This document shows, in pieces, positions 7,677 to 15,273 of a stretch of DNA of 18,078 bases. This DNA is from Phil1 sp964612925. GTDB taxonomy: Bacteria; Bacillota; Clostridia; Christensenellales; CAG-138. The translations under genes and the position numbers were made by a program. A model generated the notes under the pieces. That model had not been told where the DNA came from. It worked only from the letters and a program-made list of their open reading frames with translations, and did no database searches. The stretch lies in assembly GCA_964612925.1 (NCBI GenBank), contig CAZTFU010000033.1:1-18078 (forward strand), in the 5' to 3' direction. Within the stretch, counting starts at the first letter, position 1. Each line of letters starts with the position of its first letter.

Positions 7677-10600
7677 TCACTCATCATCGAATTCGCTGAA
7701 ATCAGCATCCGAATCGGAGTCATTGTCGTCTTCCTCGTCCTCATTGAAATCAAATTCACTGAAGCGATCGTCGTTTTCCATAGGTGTGATATCGGGCACA
7801 TCCTCAAGTCCGCTCATGTTCACATCAAGCGGCGCACCGTCATCATCGTCTATCATTTCGCCTATCTGTATCTCCTCGTTGGTATCGCTCAGTACCTTTA
7901 TGTCAAGGCCGAGCGACTGCAATTCCTTGATAAGCACCTTGAAGGATTCGGGCACGCCGGGTTCGGGTACGTTTTCGCCCTTTACTATCGCTTCATAGGT
8001 CTTTACGCGGCCAACGATATCGTCACTCTTAACGGTCAATATCTCCTGCAGCGTGTTTGCTGCGCCGTATGCTTCAAGTGCCCAAACTTCCATCTCACCG
8101 AAGCGCTGACCGCCAAACTGCGCCTTACCGCCAAGGGGCTGCTGAGTTACCAGTGAGTACGGTCCCGTGGAGCGGGCATGTATCTTATCGGCAACAAGGT
8201 GATGCAGCTTGAGGTAGTACATATAGCCGACCGATACCCTGTTTTCAAACGGCTCGCCCGTGCGGCCGTCATACAGTACCGTCTTACCGTCAGGGTCCTT
8301 TCCCGCCTTAACAAGCAGATCCTTTATGTCCTGCTCGCTTGCGCCGTCGAATACCGGCGTTGCAATGTGCCAGCCCAAGGACTTCGCGGCCATGCCAAGG
8401 TGCAACTCAAGCACCTGACCTATATTCATTCGGCTCGGCACGCCGAGGGGGTTCAGCACTATTTGCAGCGGCGTACCGTCGGGCAGGAAGGGCATATCCT
8501 CCTCGGGAAGTATCCTTGAAATAACACCCTTGTTGCCGTGACGACCCGCCATCTTGTCGCCCACGGATATCTTGCGCTTCTGCGCTATGTACACGCGCAC
8601 AAGTTCGTTCACGCCGGGAGAAAGCTCATCCTTGTTCTCGCGGGTGAACACCTTAACGTCAACAACAACGCCGCCCTCGCCGTGCGGTACACGCAGTGAC
8701 GTATCCCTGACTTCTCTTGCCTTTTCACCGAATATTGCGCGCAGCAGCCTTTCTTCCGCGGTAAGCTCGGTTTCGCCCTTAGGCGTTACCTTGCCGACGA
8801 GTATATCGCCGCTCCTTACCTCGGCACCTATGCGGATTATGCCGCGTTCGTCAAGGTCGCTCAATGCATCCTCACCGACGTTGGGAATATCGCGGGTGAT
8901 TTCTTCCTTGCCGAGCTTGGTGTCACGCGCCTCGGTTTCATGCTCTTCAATATGTATGGAGGTGTACACGTCATCCTTAACAAGCTTTTCGCTTATAAGA
9001 ACGGCGTCCTCGTAGTTATAGCCTTCCCAAGTCATGAAGCCTATAAGTATGTTGCGGCCAAGGGCTATTTCGCCGTGTTCGGTGCTTGCGCCGTCCGCCA
9101 ACACGTCACCGACCTTCACCTTGTCACCGACCTTTACTATGGGTCGCTGATTTATGCAGGTGCCCTGATTGGAACGCTTGAACTTGATAAGCTTATACAG
9201 GTGGCGTATTCCGCTTGCATCCTCGGTAACAACTCTGTCCGCGGAAACGGATACCACCGTTGCATCCTCATGCGCAACAACGACTACGCCCGAATCGTGC
9301 GCGGCCTTGTATTCCATACCGGTACCTACAACGGGTGCTTCCGGCATGAGCAGCGGCACTGCCTGACGCTGCATGTTCGAACCCATCAGTGCGCGGTTTG
9401 CGTCGTCGTTTTCAAGGAAGGGTATCATTGCCGTTGCAACGGAAACAAGCTGCTTGGGCGATACGTCCATATAGTTGACCTGATCGGCGGGAACCTCGAT
9501 TATCTTATCGAGCCAGCGGGCAACAACGTGGTCCTTTGCGAACCATACGTTGCCGTTTTCATCGGTAACGGTAGGCTCGTTGGCCTGTGCCACAACAAAA
9601 TCATCCTCTTCGTCGGCGGTAAGATAAACTATATCGCTGCTTATGGTATGGTTCTTGCCGTCCACCTTCCTGTAAGGAGCCTCTATAAAGCCGTACTTAT
9701 TTATACGCGCGTATGTGGAAAGCGAGTTGATAAGACCTATGTTCGGTCCTTCAGGCGTTTCTATCGGGCACATACGGCCGTAGTGAGAATAGTGAACGTC
9801 GCGCACGTCAAACGTTGCACGGTCGCGGTTAAGACCGCCGGGGCCGAGTGCGCTCAATCTGCGCTTATGCGTAAGCTCTGCAAGGGGGTTGGTCTGATCC
9901 ATGAACTGCGAAAGCTGGCTGGATCCGAAGAACTCCTTTATTGCCGCCGTAACGGGACGTATGTTTATAAGGTTGCTGGGCATTGCGGTTTCCATGTCCT
10001 GTATGCTCATGCGTTCGCGCACAACGCGCTCAAGCCTTGTCATACCAACGCGGATCTGGTTCTGCAGCAGCTCACCCACGCTCCTTATGCGGCGGTTGCC
10101 CAAATGGTCGATATCGTCCGTGCGGCCGATGCCGTAGTTAAGTCCGATAAGATAGCTTATGCTCGCTATCATGTCATCGGGCAGAATATGCTTGGGTATA
10201 AGGTCATAGGCATGTTCCTTGAGAAGGGCCTTAAGCTCAGCCTCCTCCATGCCTTCACCCTCCTTGAGCACCTGCATGAGGGTGGGATAATGCACCTTCT
10301 CGTTAAGGCCGACTTCCTCGGGGTCAAAGCTGAGGAAATGCTTTGCATCGACAAACATATTGCCAAGCACCTTTATGCGCTTATCCTCGGCCTGCACGAA
10401 TATGCCGCGCACACCGGTAAGCTCTATTCTTTCAGCGGTCTCGTTGTCTATTTGCGCACCCGCCTCGACAATGATTTCGCCCGTTGCGGGGTCAACAACG
10501 TCATCGGCACTTATCTGACCCGCTATACGGGCGGCAAGGCTGAGCTTTTTGTTGAACTTATAGCGGCCAACGCGGGCAAGGTCATAGCGGCGGTCAAAGA

Positions 10601-11375
10601 ACAGCGCATTAAGCAAGCTCCTTGCGCTTTCCTCCGTCGGCGGCTCACCCGGACGCTGACGCTTGTATATCTCTATAAGACCGTCCTCAACGCTCTTTGT
10701 GGTGTCCTTTTCAAGGGTGTTGATAAGCCTTTCTTCTTCGCCCATCAGCTCGATTATTTCGGCGTTCGTGCCGTAACCGAGTGCGCGAAGCAGTGCCGTT
10801 ACATGCACCTTGCGCTGACGGTCTATTTTAACGTGAAGCACTTCACTTGAATCGGTCTCGTATTCAAGCCATGCACCGCGGTTAGGTATTACCTGAGCCG
10901 AATAAAGATTCTTGCCCAGCTTATCTATGCTGCGGGTATAGTATACGCCCGGAGAACGCACAAGCTGACTGACTATAACACGCTCCGCACCGTTTATGAT
11001 AAAGGTACCCTGCTCCGTCATAAGCGGGAAATCGCCCATGAACACAGGCTGTTCCTTTACCTCACCCGTTTCCTTGTTGATAAGCCTGACCAGCACCTTC
11101 AGGGGCGCACAGTAATTAACGTCCCTTTCCTTGCATTCCTCAACGGAGTATTTGGGATGGTCGAAATCGATTGAATAATCGACAAACTCCAAAACGAGTT
11201 TTTCCGTATAGTCTGTGATCGGGGAAATGTCGTCAAGTACCTCCCTAAGGTCCTCATCGACAAAGCGTTGATAGGAATTCTTCTGAACCTCTATCAGATC
11301 CGGCATGTCAAGAACCTCGTTGATGTGGGAGAAACTCATTCGTTTCCGTGTGCCCATCTGCACTTCATGCACCAT
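7677..11375 (-). CDS. rpoB: RNA polymerase beta subunit
   Basis: Beta forms the second pincer of RNA polymerase and most of the rifampicin pocket. The ATG at 11375 is preferred: AGAGGAG (11384-11390) lies 8 bases from it but directly abuts a GTG three codons earlier. The product is 1232 aa. The rifampicin cluster, about residues 482-514, reads GSSQLSQFMDQTNP and HKRRLSALGPGG. The positions equivalent to E. coli Q513, D516, H526 and S531 are all wild type. Other conserved blocks are CPIETPEGPNIGL, GYNYEDAVLISE, KMAGRHGNKG and GGKAQFGGQRFGEMEVWALEAYGA. The C-terminus is unusual: the last 34 residues contain 19 acidic residues and two copies of FSEFD. The gene has its own promoter region and long leader; rplJ-rplL are not upstream. 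Confidence 0.98.
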   Translation of the reverse strand: MVHEVQMGTRKRMSFSHINEVLDMPDLIEVQKNSYQRFVDEDLREVLDDISPITDYTEKLVLEFVDYSIDFDHPKYSVEECKERDVNYCAPLKVLVRLINKETGEVKEQPVFMGDFPLMTEQGTFIINGAERVIVSQLVRSPGVYYTRSIDKLGKNLYSAQVIPNRGAWLEYETDSSEVLHVKIDRQRKVHVTALLRALGYGTNAEIIELMGEEERLINTLEKDTTKSVEDGLIEIYKRQRPGEPPTEESARSLLNALFFDRRYDLARVGRYKFNKKLSLAARIAGQISADDVVDPATGEIIVEAGAQIDNETAERIELTGVRGIFVQAEDKRIKVLGNMFVDAKHFLSFDPEEVGLNEKVHYPTLMQVLKEGEGMEEAELKALLKEHAYDLIPKHILPDDMIASISYLIGLNYGIGRTDDIDHLGNRRIRSVGELLQNQIRVGMTRLERVVRERMSIQDMETAMPSNLINIRPVTAAIKEFFGSSQLSQFMDQTNPLAELTHKRRLSALGPGGLNRDRATFDVRDVHYSHYGRMCPIETPEGPNIGLINSLSTYARINKYGFIEAPYRKVDGKNHTISSDIVYLTADEEDDFVVAQANEPTVTDENGNVWFAKDHVVARWLDKIIEVPADQVNYMDVSPKQLVSVATAMIPFLENDDANRALMGSNMQRQAVPLLMPEAPVVGTGMEYKAAHDSGVVVVAHEDATVVSVSADRVVTEDASGIRHLYKLIKFKRSNQGTCINQRPIVKVGDKVKVGDVLADGASTEHGEIALGRNILIGFMTWEGYNYEDAVLISEKLVKDDVYTSIHIEEHETEARDTKLGKEEITRDIPNVGEDALSDLDERGIIRIGAEVRSGDILVGKVTPKGETELTAEERLLRAIFGEKAREVRDTSLRVPHGEGGVVVDVKVFTRENKDELSPGVNELVRVYIAQKRKISVGDKMAGRHGNKGVISRILPEEDMPFLPDGTPLQIVLNPLGVPSRMNIGQVLELHLGMAAKSLGWHIATPVFDGASEQDIKDLLVKAGKDPDGKTVLYDGRTGEPFENRVSVGYMYYLKLHHLVADKIHARSTGPYSLVTQQPLGGKAQFGGQRFGEMEVWALEAYGAANTLQEILTVKSDDIVGRVKTYEAIVKGENVPEPGVPESFKVLIKELQSLGLDIKVLSDTNEEIQIGEMIDDDDGAPLDVNMSGLEDVPDITPMENDDRFSEFDFNEDEEDDNDSDSDADFSEFDDE

Positions 11376-11411
11376 CGTGTTCACTCCTCTATATCGACGC
11401 TTACGCGGCGT

Positions 11412-11534
11412 TTATGGCCGATGCGCCACCCTCGGCAAAGGTGTTTTTGCACCCCGCGGCTCTGCATATTTCCGCAGGGAGAAAACAGCGCGGCACTCTC
11501 CGGGAAAATGCAGACATTTCCCGCAGACTACCAT
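11412..11534 (-). CDS. Possible leader ORF, 40 codons
   Basis: In the rpoB leader an ATG (11534-11532) opens a 40-codon frame ending at TAA (11414-11412), 36 bases before the rpoB start. The peptide begins MVVCGKCLHFPGEC. There is no Shine-Dalgarno sequence. The ATG would lie only about 10 bases from the predicted transcription start, so translation would have to be near-leaderless. It may be chance. Confidence 0.2.
   Translation of the reverse strand: MVVCGKCLHFPGECRAVFSLRKYAEPRGAKTPLPRVAHRP
11501..11523 (-). promoter_or_regulatory. Hairpin in the rpoB leader
   Basis: CGGGAAAATG (11501-11510) and CATTTCCCG (11515-11523) form a 9-bp stem with one bulged base and the tetraloop TCTG in the transcript. 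No T-run follows. GC-rich complementary stretches downstream (around 11455-11494, CCGCG with CGCGG) could form further stems in the same leader. Confidence 0.45.
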
Positions 11535-11550
11535 GCTAACGCAGTTTAAC

Positions 11551-11579
11551 ATTGTATCAAAGAGAATTAGGCTTGTCAA
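11551..11579 (-). promoter_or_regulatory. Near-consensus sigma-A promoter of rpoBC
   Basis: Minus-strand TTGACA (11574-11579) and TACAAT (11551-11556) are 17 bases apart, as in the rpsL promoter. Transcription would start near 11544, giving a leader of about 170 bases before the rpoB ATG. The -35 box is part of the inverted repeat at 11570-11594. Confidence 0.85.
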
Positions 11580-11594
11580 TGCTTTTGACAGGCC
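11570..11594. repeat. Inverted repeat covering the rpoB -35 box
   Basis: GGCTTGTCAA (11570-11579) and TTGACAGGCC (11585-11594) are inverted repeats matching at 9 of 10 positions with a 5-base spacer. The left arm contains the rpoB -35 hexamer. It could be a protein operator, or an RNA hairpin in transcripts arriving from upstream. Confidence 0.5.
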
Positions 11595-11606
11595 ATTTTG
11601 GAAAAT

Positions 11607-11635
11607 ATTATAGAAAAGTTTGCCATTTTTTGTAA
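11607..11635 (-). promoter_or_regulatory. Possible second, upstream rpoB promoter
   Basis: A perfect minus-strand TATAAT (11607-11612) has a poor -35, TTACAA (11630-11635), at a 17-base spacing. It would start a transcript near 11600, so the inverted repeat at 11570-11594 would lie at its 5' end. Confidence 0.35.
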
Positions 11636-11640
11636 TTTAG

Positions 11641-11673
11641 GCCGCGGAGGTCATGGCATTGGACCCCCGCGCC
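11641..11673 (-). other. Strong hairpin after the dipeptidase gene
   Basis: GCGGAGGTC (11644-11652) and GACCCCCGC (11662-11670) pair over 9 positions (one G-U in the transcript), with three further pairs beyond a one-base bulge and a 9-base loop. It lies about 16 bases after the dipeptidase stop codon. No T-run follows, so termination by it alone is doubtful; it resembles the hairpin after rpoC. Confidence 0.5.
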
Positions 11674-11688
11674 GTAGCTTATTATACT

Positions 11689-13077
11689 TTATTCCTGTGC
11701 CGATGCAAGTGCTATTATGGCATCCGCAATGGTCTTTGTGTCCTCGATAAGGTCGTCAACGGGTATAAACTCGTTGGGCATGTGCGCCCTGCCGGGCTCT
11801 CCCGGGCGTTCTATGCCGAACGCAACGGAATTCTTCATGTGCCTTGCATATGTGCCGCCTCCTATTGCAAGCGGTTCGAGCCGCTTTCCGAAGCGCGATG
11901 CATAAACGTCAAGCAGCTTACTTACAAGCTCGTCATCGGGGCTTACATAATAACCCTCGCTGTAGCTCATTTCGGTTTGAACAAGTCCCGTTTCCTTCAG
12001 TCCCTCGGTTATTTTGCGTTCAAGCTCGTCCGCCTTGCTTGAAATGGGTGCACGCACGTCAAACGTAAGGCGGCTTATGCCGTTTTCGTCCCAATCGAGT
12101 ACGCCGGGGTTAAATGTCAACCTGCCCGATGCATCCTCGCTGTCTATGCCGAGCGTCTCACCGTGGCAATCGAACTTGATTGCATTGGTAAGGGCGTTCA
12201 CGGTGTGTGCATCTTCCCCTTCAAGAGGGAGCTTATCAAGCAGAGCAAGCATTGCCTGCATTGCGTTTTTACCCTGTTCGGGTGCGGATGCATGGGCGGC
12301 AAGTCCCTTCACCACGATTTTTGTGCTTTCATCGTCCAGCGCCTCGGCACTGCATGCAAATTCGCTGCCTTCCATAAACGCTTCCATTATCGGCACCATG
12401 CGGGAAAGTGCAAGCGGCACCGTTGCGGTTGCTTCACCCGGCACAACGTTGCGCCGTGTGCCCGCATGAAGGGTTATTTGGGAATCAAACTTCTTTTCAT
12501 ATTCCGTGCGGAATATCATCTTTTCGCTGTTTACCACGGGATATTCGGCATCGGGCGAAAAGCTGAGCGTGGGTGCCTTGGCAACCTTATTATAATGCTT
12601 AAGGCAGCTCATGCCGCTTTCCTCATCACAACCGAGTATAAGCCTTACGCTCCTTTTAAGCGGCACGCCGCATTCCTTTATGGCCTTCATGGCGTAAAGC
12701 GCGGCAAACGCGGGGCCCTTATCGTCCATGGTGCCGCGAGCATAAAGCTTGCCGTCATGTATTTCCGCGCCATATGGCGGGTATGTCCAGCCCGTGCCCT
12801 CGGGCACAACATCGAGATGGCAGATTATGCCGAGCTGTTCCTCGCCGCCTGCCATGTCTATCGCACCGCAGTACCCGTCATAATCCACGGTTTCAAAGCC
12901 CAGTTCGCGCCCGCGGCCAAGCGCATCGTCAAGCGCTTTTTTGATCATGGGGCCGAACGGCGCACCCTCTTGGGCATTATCCGTATCCTTTACGCTTGCA
13001 ATGCTCAAATTCGATTTAAGCGCGGCAAGCAGTTCATCCTTATGGTCGTCTATCCACCTATCAACGGTCAAGTTCAT
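11689..13077 (-). CDS. M20 family dipeptidase, PepV-like
   Basis: This is a dinuclear zinc peptidase of the PepV/carboxypeptidase-G2 type, which releases amino acids from dipeptides in the cytoplasm. The ATG at 13077 is chosen because CCGGAGGAAG lies just upstream; the 12-residue longer start lacks such a site. The product is 462 aa, close to PepV. Expected metal and catalytic residues are all present: H87 and D89 in CHLDVVPEG, D118 in TMDDKGP, E152 (general base) and E153 in CDEESG, D176 in SPDAEYP, and H432 near the C-terminus. GGGTYAR (406-412) is also conserved. No signal peptide is visible. It stands alone upstream of rpoB with its own promoter. The exact substrate cannot be read from sequence; a related M20 acyl-peptide hydrolase is the main alternative. 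Confidence 0.93.
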   Translation of the reverse strand: MNLTVDRWIDDHKDELLAALKSNLSIASVKDTDNAQEGAPFGPMIKKALDDALGRGRELGFETVDYDGYCGAIDMAGGEEQLGIICHLDVVPEGTGWTYPPYGAEIHDGKLYARGTMDDKGPAFAALYAMKAIKECGVPLKRSVRLILGCDEESGMSCLKHYNKVAKAPTLSFSPDAEYPVVNSEKMIFRTEYEKKFDSQITLHAGTRRNVVPGEATATVPLALSRMVPIMEAFMEGSEFACSAEALDDESTKIVVKGLAAHASAPEQGKNAMQAMLALLDKLPLEGEDAHTVNALTNAIKFDCHGETLGIDSEDASGRLTFNPGVLDWDENGISRLTFDVRAPISSKADELERKITEGLKETGLVQTEMSYSEGYYVSPDDELVSKLLDVYASRFGKRLEPLAIGGGTYARHMKNSVAFGIERPGEPGRAHMPNEFIPVDDLIEDTKTIADAIIALASAQE

Positions 13078-13096
13078 ATTCTTCCTCCGGCATATG

Positions 13097-13122
13097 ATAT
13101 AGCGTGTCAGCACACACTATAT
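13097..13122. promoter_or_regulatory. Dyad at the transcription start of the dipeptidase gene
   Basis: ATATAG (13097-13102) and CTATAT (13117-13122) flank GTGT and ACAC, a 26-base dyad with one mismatched pair and a central CAGC. It sits immediately downstream of the predicted -10 of the dipeptidase promoter. It is a candidate repressor operator or a 5'-UTR hairpin. Confidence 0.45.
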
Positions 13123-13124
13123 TA

Positions 13125-13153
13125 AGCATACCCCATCGCTCGGCGTTTTTCAA
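13125..13153 (-). promoter_or_regulatory. Promoter of the dipeptidase gene
   Basis: Minus-strand TTGAAA (13148-13153) and TATGCT (13125-13130) are 17 bases apart, matching consensus at 5/6 and 4/6. The expected start is near 13118, inside the adjacent dyad. Confidence 0.55.
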
Positions 13154-13160
13154 TCTTGGC

Positions 13161-13189
13161 TTTATATATTTAATAAAAAATGGTAATAT
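13161..13189 (+). promoter_or_regulatory. Promoter of the uppP operon
   Basis: An extended -10, TGGTAATAT (13181-13189), lies 37 bases before the uppP ATG in an AT-rich stretch. A weak -35, TTTATA (13161-13166), is 17 bases upstream. It is divergent from the dipeptidase promoter. Confidence 0.45.
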
Positions 13190-13225
13190 GTATATGGAAT
13201 AAGTTTTCGGTCGGGAGGGATCGCC

Positions 13226-14020
13226 ATGAATATACTTATCGCCTTATTGCTTGGCATAGTGCAGGGGCTTTGTGAATTTTTGCCCGTTTCAAGCAGCGGC
13301 CACCTTGTGCTGTTGCAGACCATGTTCGGTATTGAAGAGGGGGCGCTTTTCTTCGATACCATGTTGCATTTGGGCACGCTTTTTGCGGTTTTCGCCGTAT
13401 ATTATAAGCAGCTTTGGCAGCTTATAAAAAAGCCGTTTCAGAAAAAGGTATACCTGTTGGTGCTTTCAACGCTCGTTACAACCGTTATTGCGCTCATCTT
13501 TAAGGATGCGTTCGATTCCGCATTCGAGGGGCGTTTTTTGGGCATAGGGTTCCTGCTTACGGCGGCTATACTCTTCCTTAACGAAAGGCTTGCCCACGGC
13601 AAAAAGGATATAGCCGATATGGGCTATGCGCAGTCCTTGGGCGTGGGCCTTATGCAGGGCGTGGCCATTTTCCCCGGCGTATCAAGGAGCGGTTCCACAA
13701 TAGCCGGTGCGCGCTTTTTCGGCCTTTCGCGAGAGGCGGCGGCAGAGTATTCCTTCATATTGTCAATACCCGCAATACTCGGCTCCCTTGTGCTGCAGAT
13801 TCCCGATGTGGTGTCCACGGGGCTTGTCGGCACGGATTGGGGCTGTATTGTGCTCGGCACCGTTGCTGCGGCCGTAAGCGGTTATTTTGCCATACGCTGG
13901 ATGCTAAAGCTTATAACAGAGAAAAGTCTCAAGGGCTTTATTATATACGTTGCTATACTCGGCATACTGGTGCTTGGTGATCAGCTTATATTCAATGTGT
14001 TTTTCACAAACCCGTTTTAA
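13226..14020 (+). CDS. uppP: Undecaprenyl-diphosphate phosphatase
   Basis: UppP (BacA) is an integral membrane enzyme that dephosphorylates undecaprenyl diphosphate, regenerating the lipid carrier for peptidoglycan and other surface polymers; excess enzyme gives bacitracin tolerance. The protein is 264 aa, near the usual 265-275. The first signature is QGLCEFLPVSSSGH (13-26), with the conserved glutamate E17 and histidine H26. The second is PGVSRSGST (150-158), with the essential arginine R154. About seven hydrophobic segments cover the chain. GGGAGGGA (13212-13219) precedes the ATG. It is the first gene of a five-gene plus-strand run, and the next start lies 18 bases after its stop. The neighbours do not point to a bacitracin resistance locus: no ABC exporter or two-component system is present. 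Confidence 0.96.
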   Translation: MNILIALLLGIVQGLCEFLPVSSSGHLVLLQTMFGIEEGALFFDTMLHLGTLFAVFAVYYKQLWQLIKKPFQKKVYLLVLSTLVTTVIALIFKDAFDSAFEGRFLGIGFLLTAAILFLNERLAHGKKDIADMGYAQSLGVGLMQGVAIFPGVSRSGSTIAGARFFGLSREAAAEYSFILSIPAILGSLVLQIPDVVSTGLVGTDWGCIVLGTVAAAVSGYFAIRWMLKLITEKSLKGFIIYVAILGILVLGDQLIFNVFFTNPF

Positions 14021-14038
14021 GCGGATAAAGGAGTTTTG

Positions 14039-15268
14039 ATGGATACCGCTTCAATGGTGTTTTACCGTATTGACGTGCGCACGTTTTTCGATTCCGATGC
14101 CGATGGTATCGGTGACATTAACGGCGTGGGCGCAAAGCTTGATTATATAAAGGAACTTGGGGCGGATTGCATACTGCTTTCGCCCGTATTCGCTCTGCCC
14201 TCATACGATATCGAGCCCGAACTCGGCAGTGAGGCCGACCTTGATGCGCTGATAGATAAGGCCGCTTCAAGAAAGATAGGCATAATGCTTGATTTTGGGG
14301 AGCTTGCCCATGCCGTCAGCAGTGATGCCGAAGCCATGTTTGCCGCCATGCGCACATGGCTTGAGCGCGGCATATTCGGCATTGGCATTGGCACGGACAA
14401 TATTGCCGCCGCTTCCATGCACTCTCTTCACCGCGCCGCATGTGCGCTAAACGCAAATGTGCTTGAACACTACCCCTCGTGCATCGCCATAGGACTTGGC
14501 AAAAACATGGATACCGATACCGCCGTGCAGCTTACCCGAAGCGAAAACCGCGCATTTACCGCTCAGCTTTTCATTCCCGAACACATGCGGCGGTCATTTA
14601 TTCCCCGCGGAACCGTATCCGCCATGCTTGCACCCGCCGCAACAAAGCGGTTGAAGCACGATGTTGATTATTGGCAGGTGCAATCTCTGCTTCGCGGCGG
14701 TCGGCTTGTAAACGGCATTGACATGACCGAGGAACGGTTCCCGCAAAACCGTGAACTTATTCGTCGTATGCGTTCAAAGGCCGCGTGCCTATATTCGTTT
14801 ACCCTGTACGGCACGCCCGTCATATATCAGGGGCAGGAAATCGGACTATATGATACATCCGTCCCCATGCGGTGGAACAATTCCCGTTTCGGCGGCTTCA
14901 CTCAGGGTACGCCAAGGCTGAAGTCAGGCTCCGCGCCACCCCATATAAATATGGAGGATGATGTGACTCACATGGACTCCATATGCCTGTTTTATAAAAA
15001 GGCAATCGCGCTGAGGCTATCTCACCATGCGCTCACGCACGGCGATTATTCCCCCGTTGACAGTGAAAATCCCAACATTGCGGCCTATTTGCGTGAGGAC
15101 GGCACGGAAAGTCTGCTCTGCGTTGTAAACCTTACCGCACAAAGGGCAAGGGTAACTCTTCCAAAATGCGCCCATGCCGATTGTCTGCTGTTTACAAACT
15201 CACCAAAGCCCATAGCGCAAAGCATGGTTCTTCAGCCGTATGAGGGGTTTGTATACAAACTAAGGTAG
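14039..15268 (+). CDS. GH13 alpha-amylase-fold protein lacking catalytic residues
   Basis: The fold is clear. The N-terminus FYRIDVRTFFDSDADGIGD keeps the Ca-loop pattern with aspartates 18, 20, 22 and 26, then KLDYIKELGAD and LLSPVF (beta-2). GTPVIYQGQEIGL (258-270) is a typical GH13 block after beta-7, and a C-terminal beta domain follows (about 340-409). The active site is gone. Region I DxxxNH reads LDFGELAH. Region II GFRxD reads GIGIG (114-118), losing both the arginine and the nucleophile. No acid/base Glu stands in the region III equivalent (CIAIGLG). Region IV NHD reads NGID (225-228). At 409 aa it is also short against the 500-560 aa usual for oligo-1,6-glucosidase types. The frame is intact, so a non-enzymatic binding or scaffold role is inferred, or a changed activity. 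The ATG at 14039 is 5 bases from AAGGAG. Confidence 0.85.
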   Translation: MDTASMVFYRIDVRTFFDSDADGIGDINGVGAKLDYIKELGADCILLSPVFALPSYDIEPELGSEADLDALIDKAASRKIGIMLDFGELAHAVSSDAEAMFAAMRTWLERGIFGIGIGTDNIAAASMHSLHRAACALNANVLEHYPSCIAIGLGKNMDTDTAVQLTRSENRAFTAQLFIPEHMRRSFIPRGTVSAMLAPAATKRLKHDVDYWQVQSLLRGGRLVNGIDMTEERFPQNRELIRRMRSKAACLYSFTLYGTPVIYQGQEIGLYDTSVPMRWNNSRFGGFTQGTPRLKSGSAPPHINMEDDVTHMDSICLFYKKAIALRLSHHALTHGDYSPVDSENPNIAAYLREDGTESLLCVVNLTAQRARVTLPKCAHADCLLFTNSPKPIAQSMVLQPYEGFVYKLR

Positions 15269-15273
15269 CATAT

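Noticed and set aside
8940..10850. A 636-codon open frame antisense to rpoB, and long antisense frames over rpoC (4474-5772, 6277-7998).
   Set aside because: They lie opposite strongly conserved genes, have no family resemblance and lack supporting ribosome sites; they follow from the codon bias of the real genes.
11376..11384. GTG start of rpoB three codons upstream.
   Set aside because: The Shine-Dalgarno sequence directly abuts the GTG, leaving no spacing.
11585..11614. Plus-strand TTGACA with TATAGA 18 bases downstream as a divergent promoter.
   Set aside because: No plus-strand gene follows; TTGACA is the other arm of the inverted repeat over the rpoB -35.
13078..13113. A longer start for the M20 dipeptidase.
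   Set aside because: It overlaps the predicted transcription start and dyad and has no ribosome binding site; the ATG at 13077 does.
14036..14038. TTG start of the GH13-like gene.
   Set aside because: The adjacent ATG is better spaced from AAGGAG.
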